Positions 20,382 to 27,941 of a stretch of 27,941 nt of DNA are shown piece by piece. The stretch is taken from the NCBI GenBank assembly GCA_008931825.1, contig QXVZ01018646.1:1-27941 (forward strand), read 5' to 3'. Position 1 is the stretch's first letter, and every line of letters starts with the position of its first letter. Source of the stretch: Phallusia fumigata (Eukaryota; Chordata; Ascidiacea; Phlebobranchia; Ascidiidae). The notes below the pieces were generated by a model. That model was given only the letters and a program-made list of their open reading frames with translations, did no database searches and had not been told where the DNA came from. The position numbers and the translations under genes are program-made.

Positions 20382-22428
20382 GTAATTTCAGGCCTCCGGC
20401 CGTTTGGGACGTTATTGGATTACGAAGAGTGTTTCGAAGTAAAGTTAGATCAATACCAAACAAATCGCGTCTCTGATGTATTGACGGCGGCGCGCTTAAA
20501 ACAAATGTAGTCAAGTAATAATCGACTTTTAATGCTCCCCACGGGGTAACTGTGGCACCGGCGCATACGTAAACGCAATCGATAAATTAAGTTAGTGGAT
20601 TGCGGACACAATCGCATTTGTAAGCAAGTTACTATCGGCTGTTCCGTTTCCCGCAAGGCTTATTTAGTTTTATTGGGCTTTGGCCGTTCGACGTTTCTAA
20701 CTCGCATCTCTGCTCTACAGGAAATGGAAAAATACATGCCTGAAGATCTGCTAGTGGAATATAAGCAAGCCTTCCAGATGCTGGACCGAAAACACAGCGG
20801 GAAGATCACGATAAGGGTAAGCAAATTTCATCAAGGTGTAAAACACACATACATGGGTGTCTGTCGCATTTTATCGAGGTCGTTGACACATAAGGAATGT
20901 CGAATGGCTTGGTTAAAGTGATATAAAAAGAAACACTCGCGCCAGGAGCTTCTACTGTTGCGCATGGTTTAGTTGTTACAAAAATGCGTATTTCACTGCC
21001 GAGACTTTAGATTGGGTAAATACATTTTGTTGCAATTTTAAAACCGAATTATTTATGTACAATTTTCGCTATTGCAGGACCTTGCAACAGTCGTGTGCTC
21101 AATCGGAATGCAAATGACCGAACGCGAGATCTTCGCCGTCGTTGCAAATGTGGTCAACATGCATGACAACATTTCCGGTGTGACAAGATGCATCGACTTC
21201 CACGACTTTCTAGCGATCATGGCCACCATTGCTACGGTAAGCATCGACGCGTTGATGTTTAGACTGTTAGAGATAGGAAACGTGTATCGGGTGAACATCC
21301 GCTTGCGCTGTACTTGAAATTCAAACGCAAACCACGTATTCCGTGTAGAGATCGATACCTCAAAATGTCAAGAGCCCTATCGAGGAATGAGTTATACAGA
21401 TACGTGTCAGTGTAGAACAATGACAGTAGCGCAACGCCTTGCTGATAATTCGCTCGTCACATCTTCTCTGCCACAAGGGAAACATGCTTACGTCACGGGC
21501 TAATATTTGCAGCGTATGACGCAAAAGCGATAAATTTTACGCCTCAAGATTTTATGAGGACGGTAAATATCAATACGCTAAGCATTGTTTTAAAGTGTTG
21601 CTCTTTCGTTTTCAGGACTGTGTCTCAGAAGATGAAATTAAGAGAGTCTTCAGGCAGTTTGACAAGGACGGCGACGGCTTTATTTCTCCGGAAGAACTGA
21701 GAGCGTTGCTGTCACGCCTTGGCGAAAATGTCACCGACGAAGACTTAAAGGTTCGTATTTTGCACCGAAATGAAATCGACCAGTAATAAAGCAAGGCAAA
21801 TTTCATTGGAAAGCTATTTTTTAAACTTCAGTAATTTTCAACAATATATATTTTCGAAAGTTGATGCATATTTTATAATTTAATGTTTAGACCGATTATT
21901 CCTAAACTTCGAAAATTTAATCAAACCCTTAATCTTCAGGAAATGATGCTGGAAGCCGACAAAGACGGCGATGGCTTAGTGAGCCTCAGCGAATTTATTC
22001 ACGTCATGACTGGATCCACCTTAGTCGACAACTGCGTCGGAGGCGCCGAACCATCCTCGCCCGGTTCAGAGTCAGTTTTGTTCCGCGGACCAGAAATTGA
22101 GGCCCTAGAACGTCTCACCGCCACCGACGACAAGATTTTCGCCGACGACGTTTCAGTTACGTACTCCATCCCGCGTACTCCCGGCAAACGAAAATCGTCG
22201 TTCGGAAAAAGGCGGAAAAGCATTATTGACTGGTTCAAGGGTCGTCCTAAGCTCTCAGACTCCGGCTTGGATGAGCCAAGATGCGGGAGCAGGAGTAGCA
22301 GTTCCTCGTCGGACCTTGATTCCTCCAGCTCTTTGGCTTCCCGTAGACGCAAGAGCAGTATTGGAAGAAGCCTTCAGAACGGACTAAGGCTAACGATGAA
22401 GAAGACACTTGGCTCCACCGCCAAGTAG
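20322..22428 (+). CDS. Calmodulin-like EF-hand protein with basic Ser-rich tail
   Basis: My model joins exons 20322-20381, 20721-20816, 21078-21236, 21616-21750 and 21940-22428. All four introns are GT-AG and phase 0, and the product is 312 aa. From residue 22 it aligns with calmodulin nearly without gaps. EF1 (loop 42-53, DRKHSGKITIRD) has lost the acidic third ligand, and EF2 (about 79-95) carries an insertion and lacks the Asp pattern. EF3 (121-132, DKDGDGFISPEE) and EF4 (157-168, DKDGDGLVSLSE) are canonical, so two Ca2+ ions are expected, both in the C-terminal lobe. A tail follows from about residue 175 with a basic amphipathic segment (233-255), a Ser run (268-281), and RRKS sites at 241-244 and 286-289. 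No membrane segment or myristoylation signal is present. The likely role is Ca2+ sensing with phosphorylation control of the tail. The first exon is less certain than the rest; the start could instead be ATG 20724, giving 291 aa and matching calmodulin's own N-terminus in length. Confidence 0.88.
20721..20816 (+). CDS. Exon 2 of the EF-hand gene (degenerate EF1)
   Basis: Flanked by CTGCTCTACAG and GTAAGC. Encodes the N-terminal helix (PEDLLVEYKQAFQML) and EF loop DRKHSGKITIR. Lys at loop position 3 and His at position 4 replace the usual Asp-Gly, so this hand probably binds Ca2+ poorly or not at all. Confidence 0.9.
21078..21236 (+). CDS. Exon 3 of the EF-hand gene (degenerate EF2)
   Basis: Flanked by CTATTGCAG and GTAAGC, 53 codons. 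Encodes the linker to EF2 (DLATVVCSIGMQMTEREIF) and a disrupted loop (NMHDNISGVTRC) followed by IDFHDFLAIM, which matches calmodulin's IDFPEFLTMM. The loop is several residues longer than normal. Confidence 0.9.
21513..21562 (+). other. Exon-like segment inside intron 3 (possible poison exon)
   Basis: Preceded by AATATTTGCAG and followed by GTAAAT, so both splice sites look usable. At 50 bases it is not a multiple of three. If included after exon 3 it reads six codons and then TAA, truncating the protein after EF2. The calmodulin alignment needs no residues here, so the main product omits it. Confidence 0.25.
21616..21750 (+). CDS. Exon 4 of the EF-hand gene (canonical EF3)
   Basis: Flanked by GTTTTCAG and GTTCGT; the donor keeps GT but is otherwise weak. 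Its 45 codons include FDKDGDGFISPEEL, with all EF-loop ligands present. Joining directly to exon 3 gives ATDCVSEDEIKRVF, which matches calmodulin's KDTDSEEEIREAF spacing exactly and supports skipping the exon-like segment in the intron. Confidence 0.93.
21940..22428 (+). CDS. Exon 5 of the EF-hand gene (canonical EF4 and tail)
   Basis: Begins after TAATCTTCAG and ends at TAG 22426-22428. Its 162 codons start with EF4 (EADKDGDGLVSLSEF), then give a long tail absent from calmodulin: acidic/Ser region, basic Trp-Phe segment, Ser run, then a second basic segment ending TMKKTLGSTAK. Codon use is CpG-rich compared with the flanking introns. Confidence 0.93.
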   Translation, partial: EMMLEADKDGDGLVSLSEFIHVMTGSTLVDNCVGGAEPSSPGSESVLFRGPEIEALERLTATDDKIFADDVSVTYSIPRTPGKRKSSFGKRRKSIIDWFKGRPKLSDSGLDEPRCGSRSSSSSSDLDSSSSLASRRRKSSIGRSLQNGLRLTMKKTLGSTAK

Positions 22429-22431
22429 AGA

Positions 22432-22437
22432 ATTAAA
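22432..22437 (+). terminator. Polyadenylation signal (ATTAAA) of the EF-hand gene
   Basis: ATTAAA lies four bases after the stop codon and is followed about 50 bases later by a G/T-rich stretch (GGGTTGTGGGTGTTG, about 22490-22505). The 3' UTR would be very short. No AATAAA occurs in the next several hundred bases. Confidence 0.45.
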
Positions 22438-22519
22438 TTATCAACAAGGCTGTTTAGAGCTGTTGGTCGATGCTTTGCCAGTAGGCGAGAGGGTTGTGGG
22501 TGTTGCGAGGTAGGCTTAG

Positions 22520-23420
22520 CAACAAGGACGCAAAAGTTTCCGGCAGGGACAAGGCTCCACAGAGATATTTTCAAATGATGAGAAAGGGTGATATCATAAC
22601 CGAAAAAACCTGAATGGCCTAGTTCTAAAGAAAATGATAGTTCTGCTGTTGTGTTCCAGCCTTGGCATGGTGTTAGCGTTGAACGCAATCATTATGCGAC
22701 GTTGAAGCCATACAGGTGTTATTTGTACTTCCCTTGCAAAATATATTTAAGTTCCATTCCGTACTCTTTCAGTTGTTCCCTTTGTTTTTAATCTTAATTT
22801 TCAAAGTGTTCTGTTTTTCTTCTCTTATCGTTTTACTTTGCTGTGATCAAAAAATTTATTGCCGCATTCAAATATTTATATTTTCGTTGATTTTTTTCGG
22901 TTTTTGTTCTGCTCCTTGCACGGTGCGCAAAGTATACAAAGAAAAAATCGATGCTTGACATAAAACTGTTTCCTGGTATTTAAGGTGCAGAACAGGAGAA
23001 AATTTCCAAGTCAGCAATGTAAGTTCCAGATGCCAAAAAATAGAGTTTTAATTTAAGGGATAGCGAACAGCTTTAGTTCAATATAAAGAATTATAAACCC
23101 GTAGTTCTCAAACTGTGCGTTCATTTAATTTTCCAAAGGCGTCACACAATAATTTCGTTTCGTGGGCTTTTGTTCTTGTATTAACAAATATAGCTTTGAC
23201 AACATATAAGTCGTTTTATTAAATTCTTATTGCCGTCGAACAACCAAACTTTTCCACGGGCGTCGCATCGAAAAACGTTAGAGGAACACTGCTTTAGACA
23301 GTGCAGATGTGTTATCTGTAGAAGCTACAGAATATTTGTGCAACTGATTCATATCACACGACGTAATGCAAGTGGTCTACCTTTACACCTATAACATGCA
23401 AACAATTTTTTTTTTGTTTT
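22520..23420. other. Intergenic, no supported gene
   Basis: Contains a T-rich 80-codon frame (22716-22958) that looks hydrophobic only because poly-T tracts encode Phe and Leu. Nothing else was detected. Confidence 0.45.
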
Positions 23421-23516
23421 TTAAACATGAAAATAGTAATTACTTTTCGGAAATTGCAGAAGGGGGCACGAGAACAGGTTGGTGATTTCAAAGGGGCACC
23501 GATAAGGAACAAGGTT

Positions 23517-23612
23517 ATGAATTACGGACTAATATTGACCATTGCCTTCCTCCAATGGTCGTACATCACAGCAAAGCCTAATTGCACCAGCTGTATTAGA
23601 TTGTTGACGTAG
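23517..23612 (+). CDS. Possible 31-aa secreted peptide
   Basis: The frame reads MNYGLILTIAFLQWSYITA, a good signal-peptide pattern with a small residue at a plausible cleavage site, then KPNCTSCIRLLT and TAG. A C-x-x-C pair sits in the putative mature part. It is open upstream in the same frame to ATG 23427, which would bury the hydrophobic segment 30 residues in. I see no TATA box, no clear splice site and no AATAAA, so chance is a serious alternative. Confidence 0.2.
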   Translation: MNYGLILTIAFLQWSYITAKPNCTSCIRLLT

Positions 23613-23938
23613 ACAGCTTCCCTTATATTGCCGGCGTTTGACGCACATCGCAGCATAACCGCTTAGGTAACAAGTCTTTTGATCTAAAGCGCAGGTGGTG
23701 TTTTTATTTCGTTGAGGCAAAGCACACTCGTCAATATGCCACAGGCAACATCCGAATTAGCCTATCCGTCTGTATTACAGATGCCTTAATAGGATTTTTG
23801 ACATGTTCATAGTTATGTAATATGTTTTACGAAAAAAGCCGTTTCGCACGGGCGGACATTTGTACAAACGCCAAGAGACAAATGAAACGCCACCAAAGGC
23901 GGAAGAGAGCAACTTTGCGGAGTTTTTGACACTACTGC

Positions 23939-24401
23939 TTGCTTGTGTTGCGCCAGAAACAAAAAAAGGGTCAAATCAAACTTATACAGTTCTCTTAAAG
24001 CGCCAATTTTATCCAACAAACTGAAGTTGTAAACAAAAGCATCATTCCTCACTTTCAACATAGTGTTCTTTTACAGTAGGTTCACATGACGAAACTTGTG
24101 AAAAAGGTGGTTGGACTTTTGACGCGCCAGCGAGACTTCAGTAAAGACAGCTGTTATCAAAGTCGTACGNTTGCTTGTGTTGCGCCAGAAACAAAAAAAG
24201 GGTCAAATCAAACTTATACAGTTCTCTTAAAGCGCCAATTTTATCCAACAAACTGAAGTTGTAAACAAAAGCATCATTCCTCACTTTCAACATAGTGTTC
24301 TTTTACAGTAGGTTCACATGACGAAACTTGTGAAAAAGGTGGTTGGACTTTTGACGCGCCAGCGAGACTTCAGTAAAGACAGCTGTTATCAAAGTCGTAC
24401 G
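23939..24401. repeat. Contig-join duplication 4 (231 bp, identical)
   Basis: 23939-24169 and 24171-24401 are identical and separated only by the N at 24170. This has the same signature as the join at 2961 and is best read as overlapping contig ends left unmerged. Confidence 0.9.
24170..24170. other. Assembly gap (single N)
   Basis: Contig junction flanked by identical 231-base segments. Confidence 0.9.
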
Positions 24402-25200
24402 TAGGTTATTGTCAAAAAACAGTAACGAAGTCCGCCCTTAAAAAACGGGGCAACACGCCGTTACGACCTACAGTGATATTACCTATGGATTTAGTTAACC
24501 CCTCGAACTTCAAAAACACCAAGTAGGTGTGTTGTGTGTGAAAAATATCGCAAAGCGCTAATTTAGACTAAGGTAAAATCTCAACAGACCGACCATTTCT
24601 GAAAAACCATTCTTTTCGATAATACGAAGCACGGGGTTTCACGCGCAGTCCATTTTAATTTTTCCCGGATCAAATTAATTTAGGAAACAAAACATTTTTA
24701 ACCGACACTACCAGTTTCGGATTGAAATTCGAGTCTCAACCTCAAAAATAGACAGACAGATATAGGATTTTCACAGGCATTTGCCCTTGTGTCCCAATTC
24801 AAAGCAGTGTCCCCTATCAGTCAGGGTACCGCATTACTACGTTTCACGTCTACAAACCGCCTTGCTCACGTGGTTGTCTTGCGTAAATCCCTTTACCAAG
24901 GAGCATGAAATGAGGTATCATTACAGGAAACGTACTGTGCGTCATTTTTGCGTTTCGGGTCAAAGGCGGGCAAGCCTCAAGACAGAAGTGAACTAGGGTG
25001 CACATTTTCACACGACTTTCATTAAACGCGCTGTCTACAAGAATTCAATTATATAACACCCTTTGCCGCTATATAGAAGTAACTTACCGAGGTTATAGGC
25101 CACATGGATTTTTTTACTGGACGGAAGGTGGAAACATTTTCAAGACTTGACCATCATTTTAACACAAAAATAAAAGACTTTGTATAAAAGTTCTTGCAGA
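24402..25200. other. Intergenic, no supported gene
   Basis: A 71-codon ORF at 24781-24996 shows no motif. An AATAAA at about 25169 on the plus strand has no recognisable gene upstream of it. Confidence 0.45.
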
Positions 25201-25214
25201 CTACTTGTGTGTCC

Positions 25215-26456
25215 GAAGTCTTATCCAAAGATTAGAATTAGCACCACAAACCAATTCAGGTCAGTGCCCAAAACCAGCTATTTTCAAAGCAATGGACAAC
25301 ACAACCAAATTGATGAAGATGTTGCGTTCAAGCAACGTTGACTGAGGCAAGAAAAAATCTTCATAAGCAGCAAACACTTTGTGGAATGTTTTCTTCTTCC
25401 AGCACAAGCAACCCACAACTTCCAGATGAAAACTTGTTATGCAAGTCTAGTCTTTGCCATGTGTATAAAAGCCAACAAAAATGGAATGTATGGCCCCTAT
25501 TTGCAAATATATCCATAGCTGCTGGTACCAGGTAATTTAAAAACAAACATAGCCTAGGACTATTCCTCATCCACAAATTTTACACAAGCCTAGAAAGCAA
25601 TGAGCAGATATCACCAAGTCATCAAAACGTGTAAGATTCATCAAATGCATGTCAACAATTGCTAAGCTGCAAAAAAACAAAACAAATTTGTCATGCACAT
25701 GTTTACAAACAATTTTGCACTTACCACAGCTGTATCTCATTACCAGAAGAAAAATGGTAATGGAGGCGGTTTATGTTTTGTTCCTACTGCACGGAGTTTA
25801 CCACATGTACAAAAAACACCCCTTGAAACAATAACTTTAAATTAGGTGCCTTACCTTCAATTCACAGGAAAGCATGTCAACACAAGCATTGAGCCAAAAA
25901 TTGTTTGAAGATTTTCCAACATTATTTCGAGTCAGTTTAAGTGCAAAGGCAACCAAATGTGTTATCCAAATCCATTCCTCATTTAACACAACCCAAGTAC
26001 CTTAAATGTTTTACACAATGCCCCTGAAAAAACCAAAAAAAAATATTAATATAAGCATCAGAACTTACAAAATATATTTACACTTTACCTTTAAAATTCC
26101 TTTTATCTTTGTTATTTTTGAAAAGAAACAAAATATATTTTATATTTTCTGGTAGTGTTGTAGATCCCAATCTTTTTGCCAAAACCAAACAACTCTTCCA
26201 AACTTGTCATACTGACCAATCAATTAATAGCAATTGGAGGAGCACTTTTTCAGTTATCCAACATTTTTTCTCAACTTTACCTTAAATTCCAACTAAAGAT
26301 ATATATTCTTTGACACACCCGAAAATCTTCAAAAAGAATACCAAAATATGTAACACAGCAAACTAAGTTGAAGTAAAAAACGAATTTTTGGTTTGGAACA
26401 ATGTAATATTAGTGGGTGTAAAATAGGGACAAAATCATAACAACCAAATAACCAAG
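25215..26456 (-). other. CpG-depleted block, probably a minus-strand transcribed gene body
   Basis: CpG nearly vanishes here while TG and CA are abundant, the expected residue of long-term CpG methylation and deamination. The minus strand is rich in T and G and contains polypyrimidine-AG acceptors: TTTTTTCAG ending near 26024, TTTTTTTGCAG near 25667, TTTTTTCTTGCCTCAG near 25343. It also has a GTAAGG donor near 25855. This asymmetry suggests introns transcribed leftward from about 26.5 kb. Short open segments exist on both strands, for example ESMSTQALSQKLFEDFP on the plus strand from 25868 and LLERNIFINLVVLSIAL on the minus strand near 25300. I could not chain them into a stop-free spliced frame, so the product is unknown. 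Confidence 0.4.
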
Positions 26457-26461
26457 TTTAC

Positions 26462-26498
26462 CTGCAATAAAAGTTGTTAGTTTCCTCCTTTGTTCCAT
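26462..26498 (-). CDS. Possible first coding exon of the minus-strand gene
   Basis: Reads MEQRRKLTTFIA plus one base and ends at CAG/GTAAAC. An in-frame TGA lies three codons upstream of the ATG, whose context (CAAGATGGA) is favourable. It sits exactly at the edge between CpG-containing and CpG-depleted sequence, where a first exon would be expected. Caution: ACTAACAACTTTTATTGCAG is also a good branch-point-plus-acceptor sequence, so this could instead be the end of an intron. No family was recognised. Confidence 0.3.
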
Positions 26499-26680
26499 CT
26501 TGACTGATCATACGCTGGTGAATTCTTTGCGCCGGTTTCAAAGCTATCAAATATTTCTTCGAAATCCGGCACCCAAAAGCAGTGTTGAAACACAATTTAC
26601 CAAATAACAATCCGACGTTAATTTTTATTCCAAATAGTGCGCCTTTAATGTGAGTACTTTTACGAGGTCTGTTGATGAAC
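26499..26680. promoter_or_regulatory. Possible bidirectional CpG-containing promoter
   Basis: CpG content recovers abruptly in this segment, between a minus-strand candidate first exon (26462-26498) and a plus-strand candidate first exon ending at the AAG/GTAAGT donor at 26707. No TATA box is apparent in either direction. A short, TATA-less, unmethylated-looking segment between head-to-head transcripts is typical of broadly active genes. Confidence 0.35.
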
Positions 26681-26764
26681 GCGCGGTGTATGATGTTTAT
26701 GTCTAAGGTAAGTTTGCATGTCGCTGCATGTTGCTGTTGCTTAAAAGTAAAAGTTTAAACAGTT

Positions 26765-26851
26765 ATGGATGTTGGATCGATTTATCTGTCATTGCTTGTT
26801 GTTTATGGAACTTACACCATAGCACACCTTTGGCTAAAAGACGCTGCTTAA
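26765..26851 (+). CDS. 28-aa hydrophobic micropeptide (candidate)
   Basis: Begins MDVGSIYLSLLVVYGTYTI and ends WLKDAA then TAA. A central hydrophobic span of about 17 residues could form one membrane helix, with an acidic residue before it and Lys-Asp after it. After splicing, TAA falls in frame two codons before the ATG, so this would be the whole protein. It resembles small single-pass membrane subunits in general shape, but I cannot assign it to a family. Confidence 0.3.
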   Translation: MDVGSIYLSLLVVYGTYTIAHLWLKDAA

Positions 26852-26923
26852 TATAGAATGGCTATTTAGATGGATTGTTTACCAAATGATTGAAAACGTT
26901 TCACAATCTAGCGCACGAACCGC

Positions 26924-26929
26924 AATAAA
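26924..26929 (+). terminator. Polyadenylation signal AATAAA (candidate)
   Basis: A canonical hexamer 73 bases after the stop codon of the 28-aa ORF, correctly placed to end the small plus-strand transcript. Confidence 0.35.
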
Positions 26930-26977
26930 TAACGTCGATGATAAATACAAACAATTAATTTACGTAGGTACCCTTTT

Positions 26978-26985
26978 TGACGTCA
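26978..26985. promoter_or_regulatory. Perfect CRE (TGACGTCA)
   Basis: A third exact CREB/ATF palindrome in the window, about 50 bases after the AATAAA of the small transcript. It stands alone, so chance is possible. Confidence 0.25.
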
Positions 26986-26989
26986 TAAG

Positions 26990-27941
26990 TGTTGGTGTTT
27001 GATTGCCAAACACTACAAATAGAAACGGGTAAACAGAAAACGTCCTTGGAACCAAAAATGTTACGTCAATGAAATGAACCAGAAGCGGGATTTAGACAAA
27101 AGAAAACAACTATAGGCTCTTGTGTGAAAACTAAAATGTATAAGCAACCCCAGTGCTCCACCAAGCGACAACTTTAGATCCGTTCAAAGTCTAATTCAAG
27201 TGATAATTAGACTTAAGTTGCATTAAAAAACAACATACACCGAGATGAGTTGGTAAGTAAGGTGAAATATTTAGTTGTGTACCCTGTTGACAGTGGTTGC
27301 ATCCCAAATTTCCACAAGCCGGAAACTAATTCACCAATCATAACCTGTTTTTCGGATAATCCAACAAGCAGATTACAAATATTTTCGGTCGCGTACCGCC
27401 ACTGCCCTCATGCGACAGACTATAACATTTCCCGGTAATTTCTATGAATGCACCCCCGCGTATGGACGACATGTCTGTATGTATGAGTTAGCCGTCACGT
27501 TCAAACATGTTATACAGTAGAGTGGCGTACTTATATAGGGCGCTGACAATAGTACACTACTCTGAGAATTTAAACTAAAATCACATCCTTACCATCACAT
27601 AGATTTGCGCTTGTATAGCTTCTAGCAGAGCTGGATTAGGGAGCAAGGTGGATTCACAACGGGGGAAACTATTATTTATCTTAGGGTTATGTTAATTTAT
27701 TAGTGATATAGTGAATGAAATCGTTAGTTAACCTTATATGCATGAACCAGATTTTGTTACAAGATTTTGTTCTTGCAAACGAAACAACCTATTAGCTTTA
27801 AACTTTGCGTTGTCTTGCGTCACACGTCCAAGTTTTCCCTAAATACTGACCCTGCGCCCAACCCCCTCCTTTTTAGCGATTTTGTAGTTTTACTCACATA
27901 TGCGTCATTTAGCTGGCCAAATAACAGCGACAATACGTGTA
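26990..27941. other. Right end, no supported gene
   Basis: Apart from the short inverted repeat, only a weak spliced frame (27246-27438) was seen. The rest shows no domain, RNA gene or transposon. Confidence 0.4.
27187..27214. repeat. Perfect 10-bp inverted repeat
   Basis: AAGTCTAATT and AATTAGACTT are exact inverses with an 8-base loop (CAAGTGAT). The loop plus the adjacent T reads TCAAGTG, an NK2-type homeodomain core. It is too short for a microRNA precursor. Confidence 0.35.

Larger units (their letters stand above)
26681..26945 (+). other. Possible two-exon transcript
   Basis: Exon 1 ends at ATGTCTAAG/GTAAGT (26707). A 55-base intron (26708-26762) ends TTTAAACAG. Exon 2 contains a complete 28-codon ORF and an AATAAA at 26924-26929. 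Donor, acceptor and polyadenylation signal in the right order over about 260 bases make a coherent compact transcript. The 5' end is not defined. Several ATGs in exon 1 (the first about 26675) would act as upstream starts unless transcription begins after them. Confidence 0.35.

Noticed and set aside
21999..22352. 117-codon minus-strand ORF
   Set aside because: It is the antisense shadow of the last EF-hand exon.
22716..22958. Hydrophobic 80-codon ORF resembling a membrane protein
   Set aside because: Its hydrophobicity comes from T-rich tracts downstream of a gene; there is no start context or splice support.
1..27941. CRISPR array, bacterial operons or prophage
   Set aside because: There are no regularly spaced identical repeats and no compact gene arrangement; spliced exons, a TATA box and a SINE show the DNA is eukaryotic.

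Overview
The window looks like nuclear DNA from an invertebrate metazoan. It is AT-rich and mostly non-coding, has small GT-AG introns (55 to about 380 bp in the best models), keeps CpG at normal frequency over most of its length but loses it sharply in one block, and carries a tRNA-derived SINE. Four single-N contig joins are flanked by duplicated sequence, and one pair of duplicates differs at about 6% of positions. That combination fits a very polymorphic genome assembled from two haplotypes. A Ciona-like tunicate is my best guess; it is an inference, and no diagnostic ortholog proves it.

Layout. 1-20.2 kb is gene-poor. It holds an imperfect palindrome between perfect CRE-type TGACGTCA sites (4.57-4.68 kb), a CpG-rich stretch dense in overlapping plus-strand ORFs (11.1-12.1 kb), a possible first exon encoding a signal peptide (12.94 kb), a block of tandem and haplotype-duplicated repeats (13.1-15.3 kb), a tRNA-derived SINE (16.74-17.01 kb, minus) and a long microRNA-like hairpin (18.53-18.60 kb). 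20.2-22.5 kb is the one secure gene: a TATA-driven, five-exon, plus-strand calmodulin-like protein of 312 aa in my model. Its first two EF-hands are degenerate, its last two are canonical, and it has a long Ser- and Arg/Lys-rich C-terminal tail. 22.5-25.2 kb is mostly empty, with a possible short secreted peptide (23.5 kb) and one contig-join duplication. 25.2-26.5 kb is CpG-depleted and T/G-rich on the minus strand. It ends at a CpG-containing segment (26.5-26.7 kb) that looks like a divergent promoter: a candidate minus-strand first exon reads into the depleted block, and a candidate plus-strand two-exon transcript encodes a 28-aa hydrophobic peptide and has an AATAAA. 26.95-27.94 kb shows nothing firm.

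The secure gene has no visible functional partner here. The CpG-retaining, TATA-containing EF-hand gene contrasts with the CpG-poor block at 25.2-26.5 kb. That suggests regulated expression for the first and a methylated, broadly transcribed gene body for the second, in line with the mosaic methylation known in invertebrates. Most of the remaining long ORFs are within what I expect by chance for this length and base composition.
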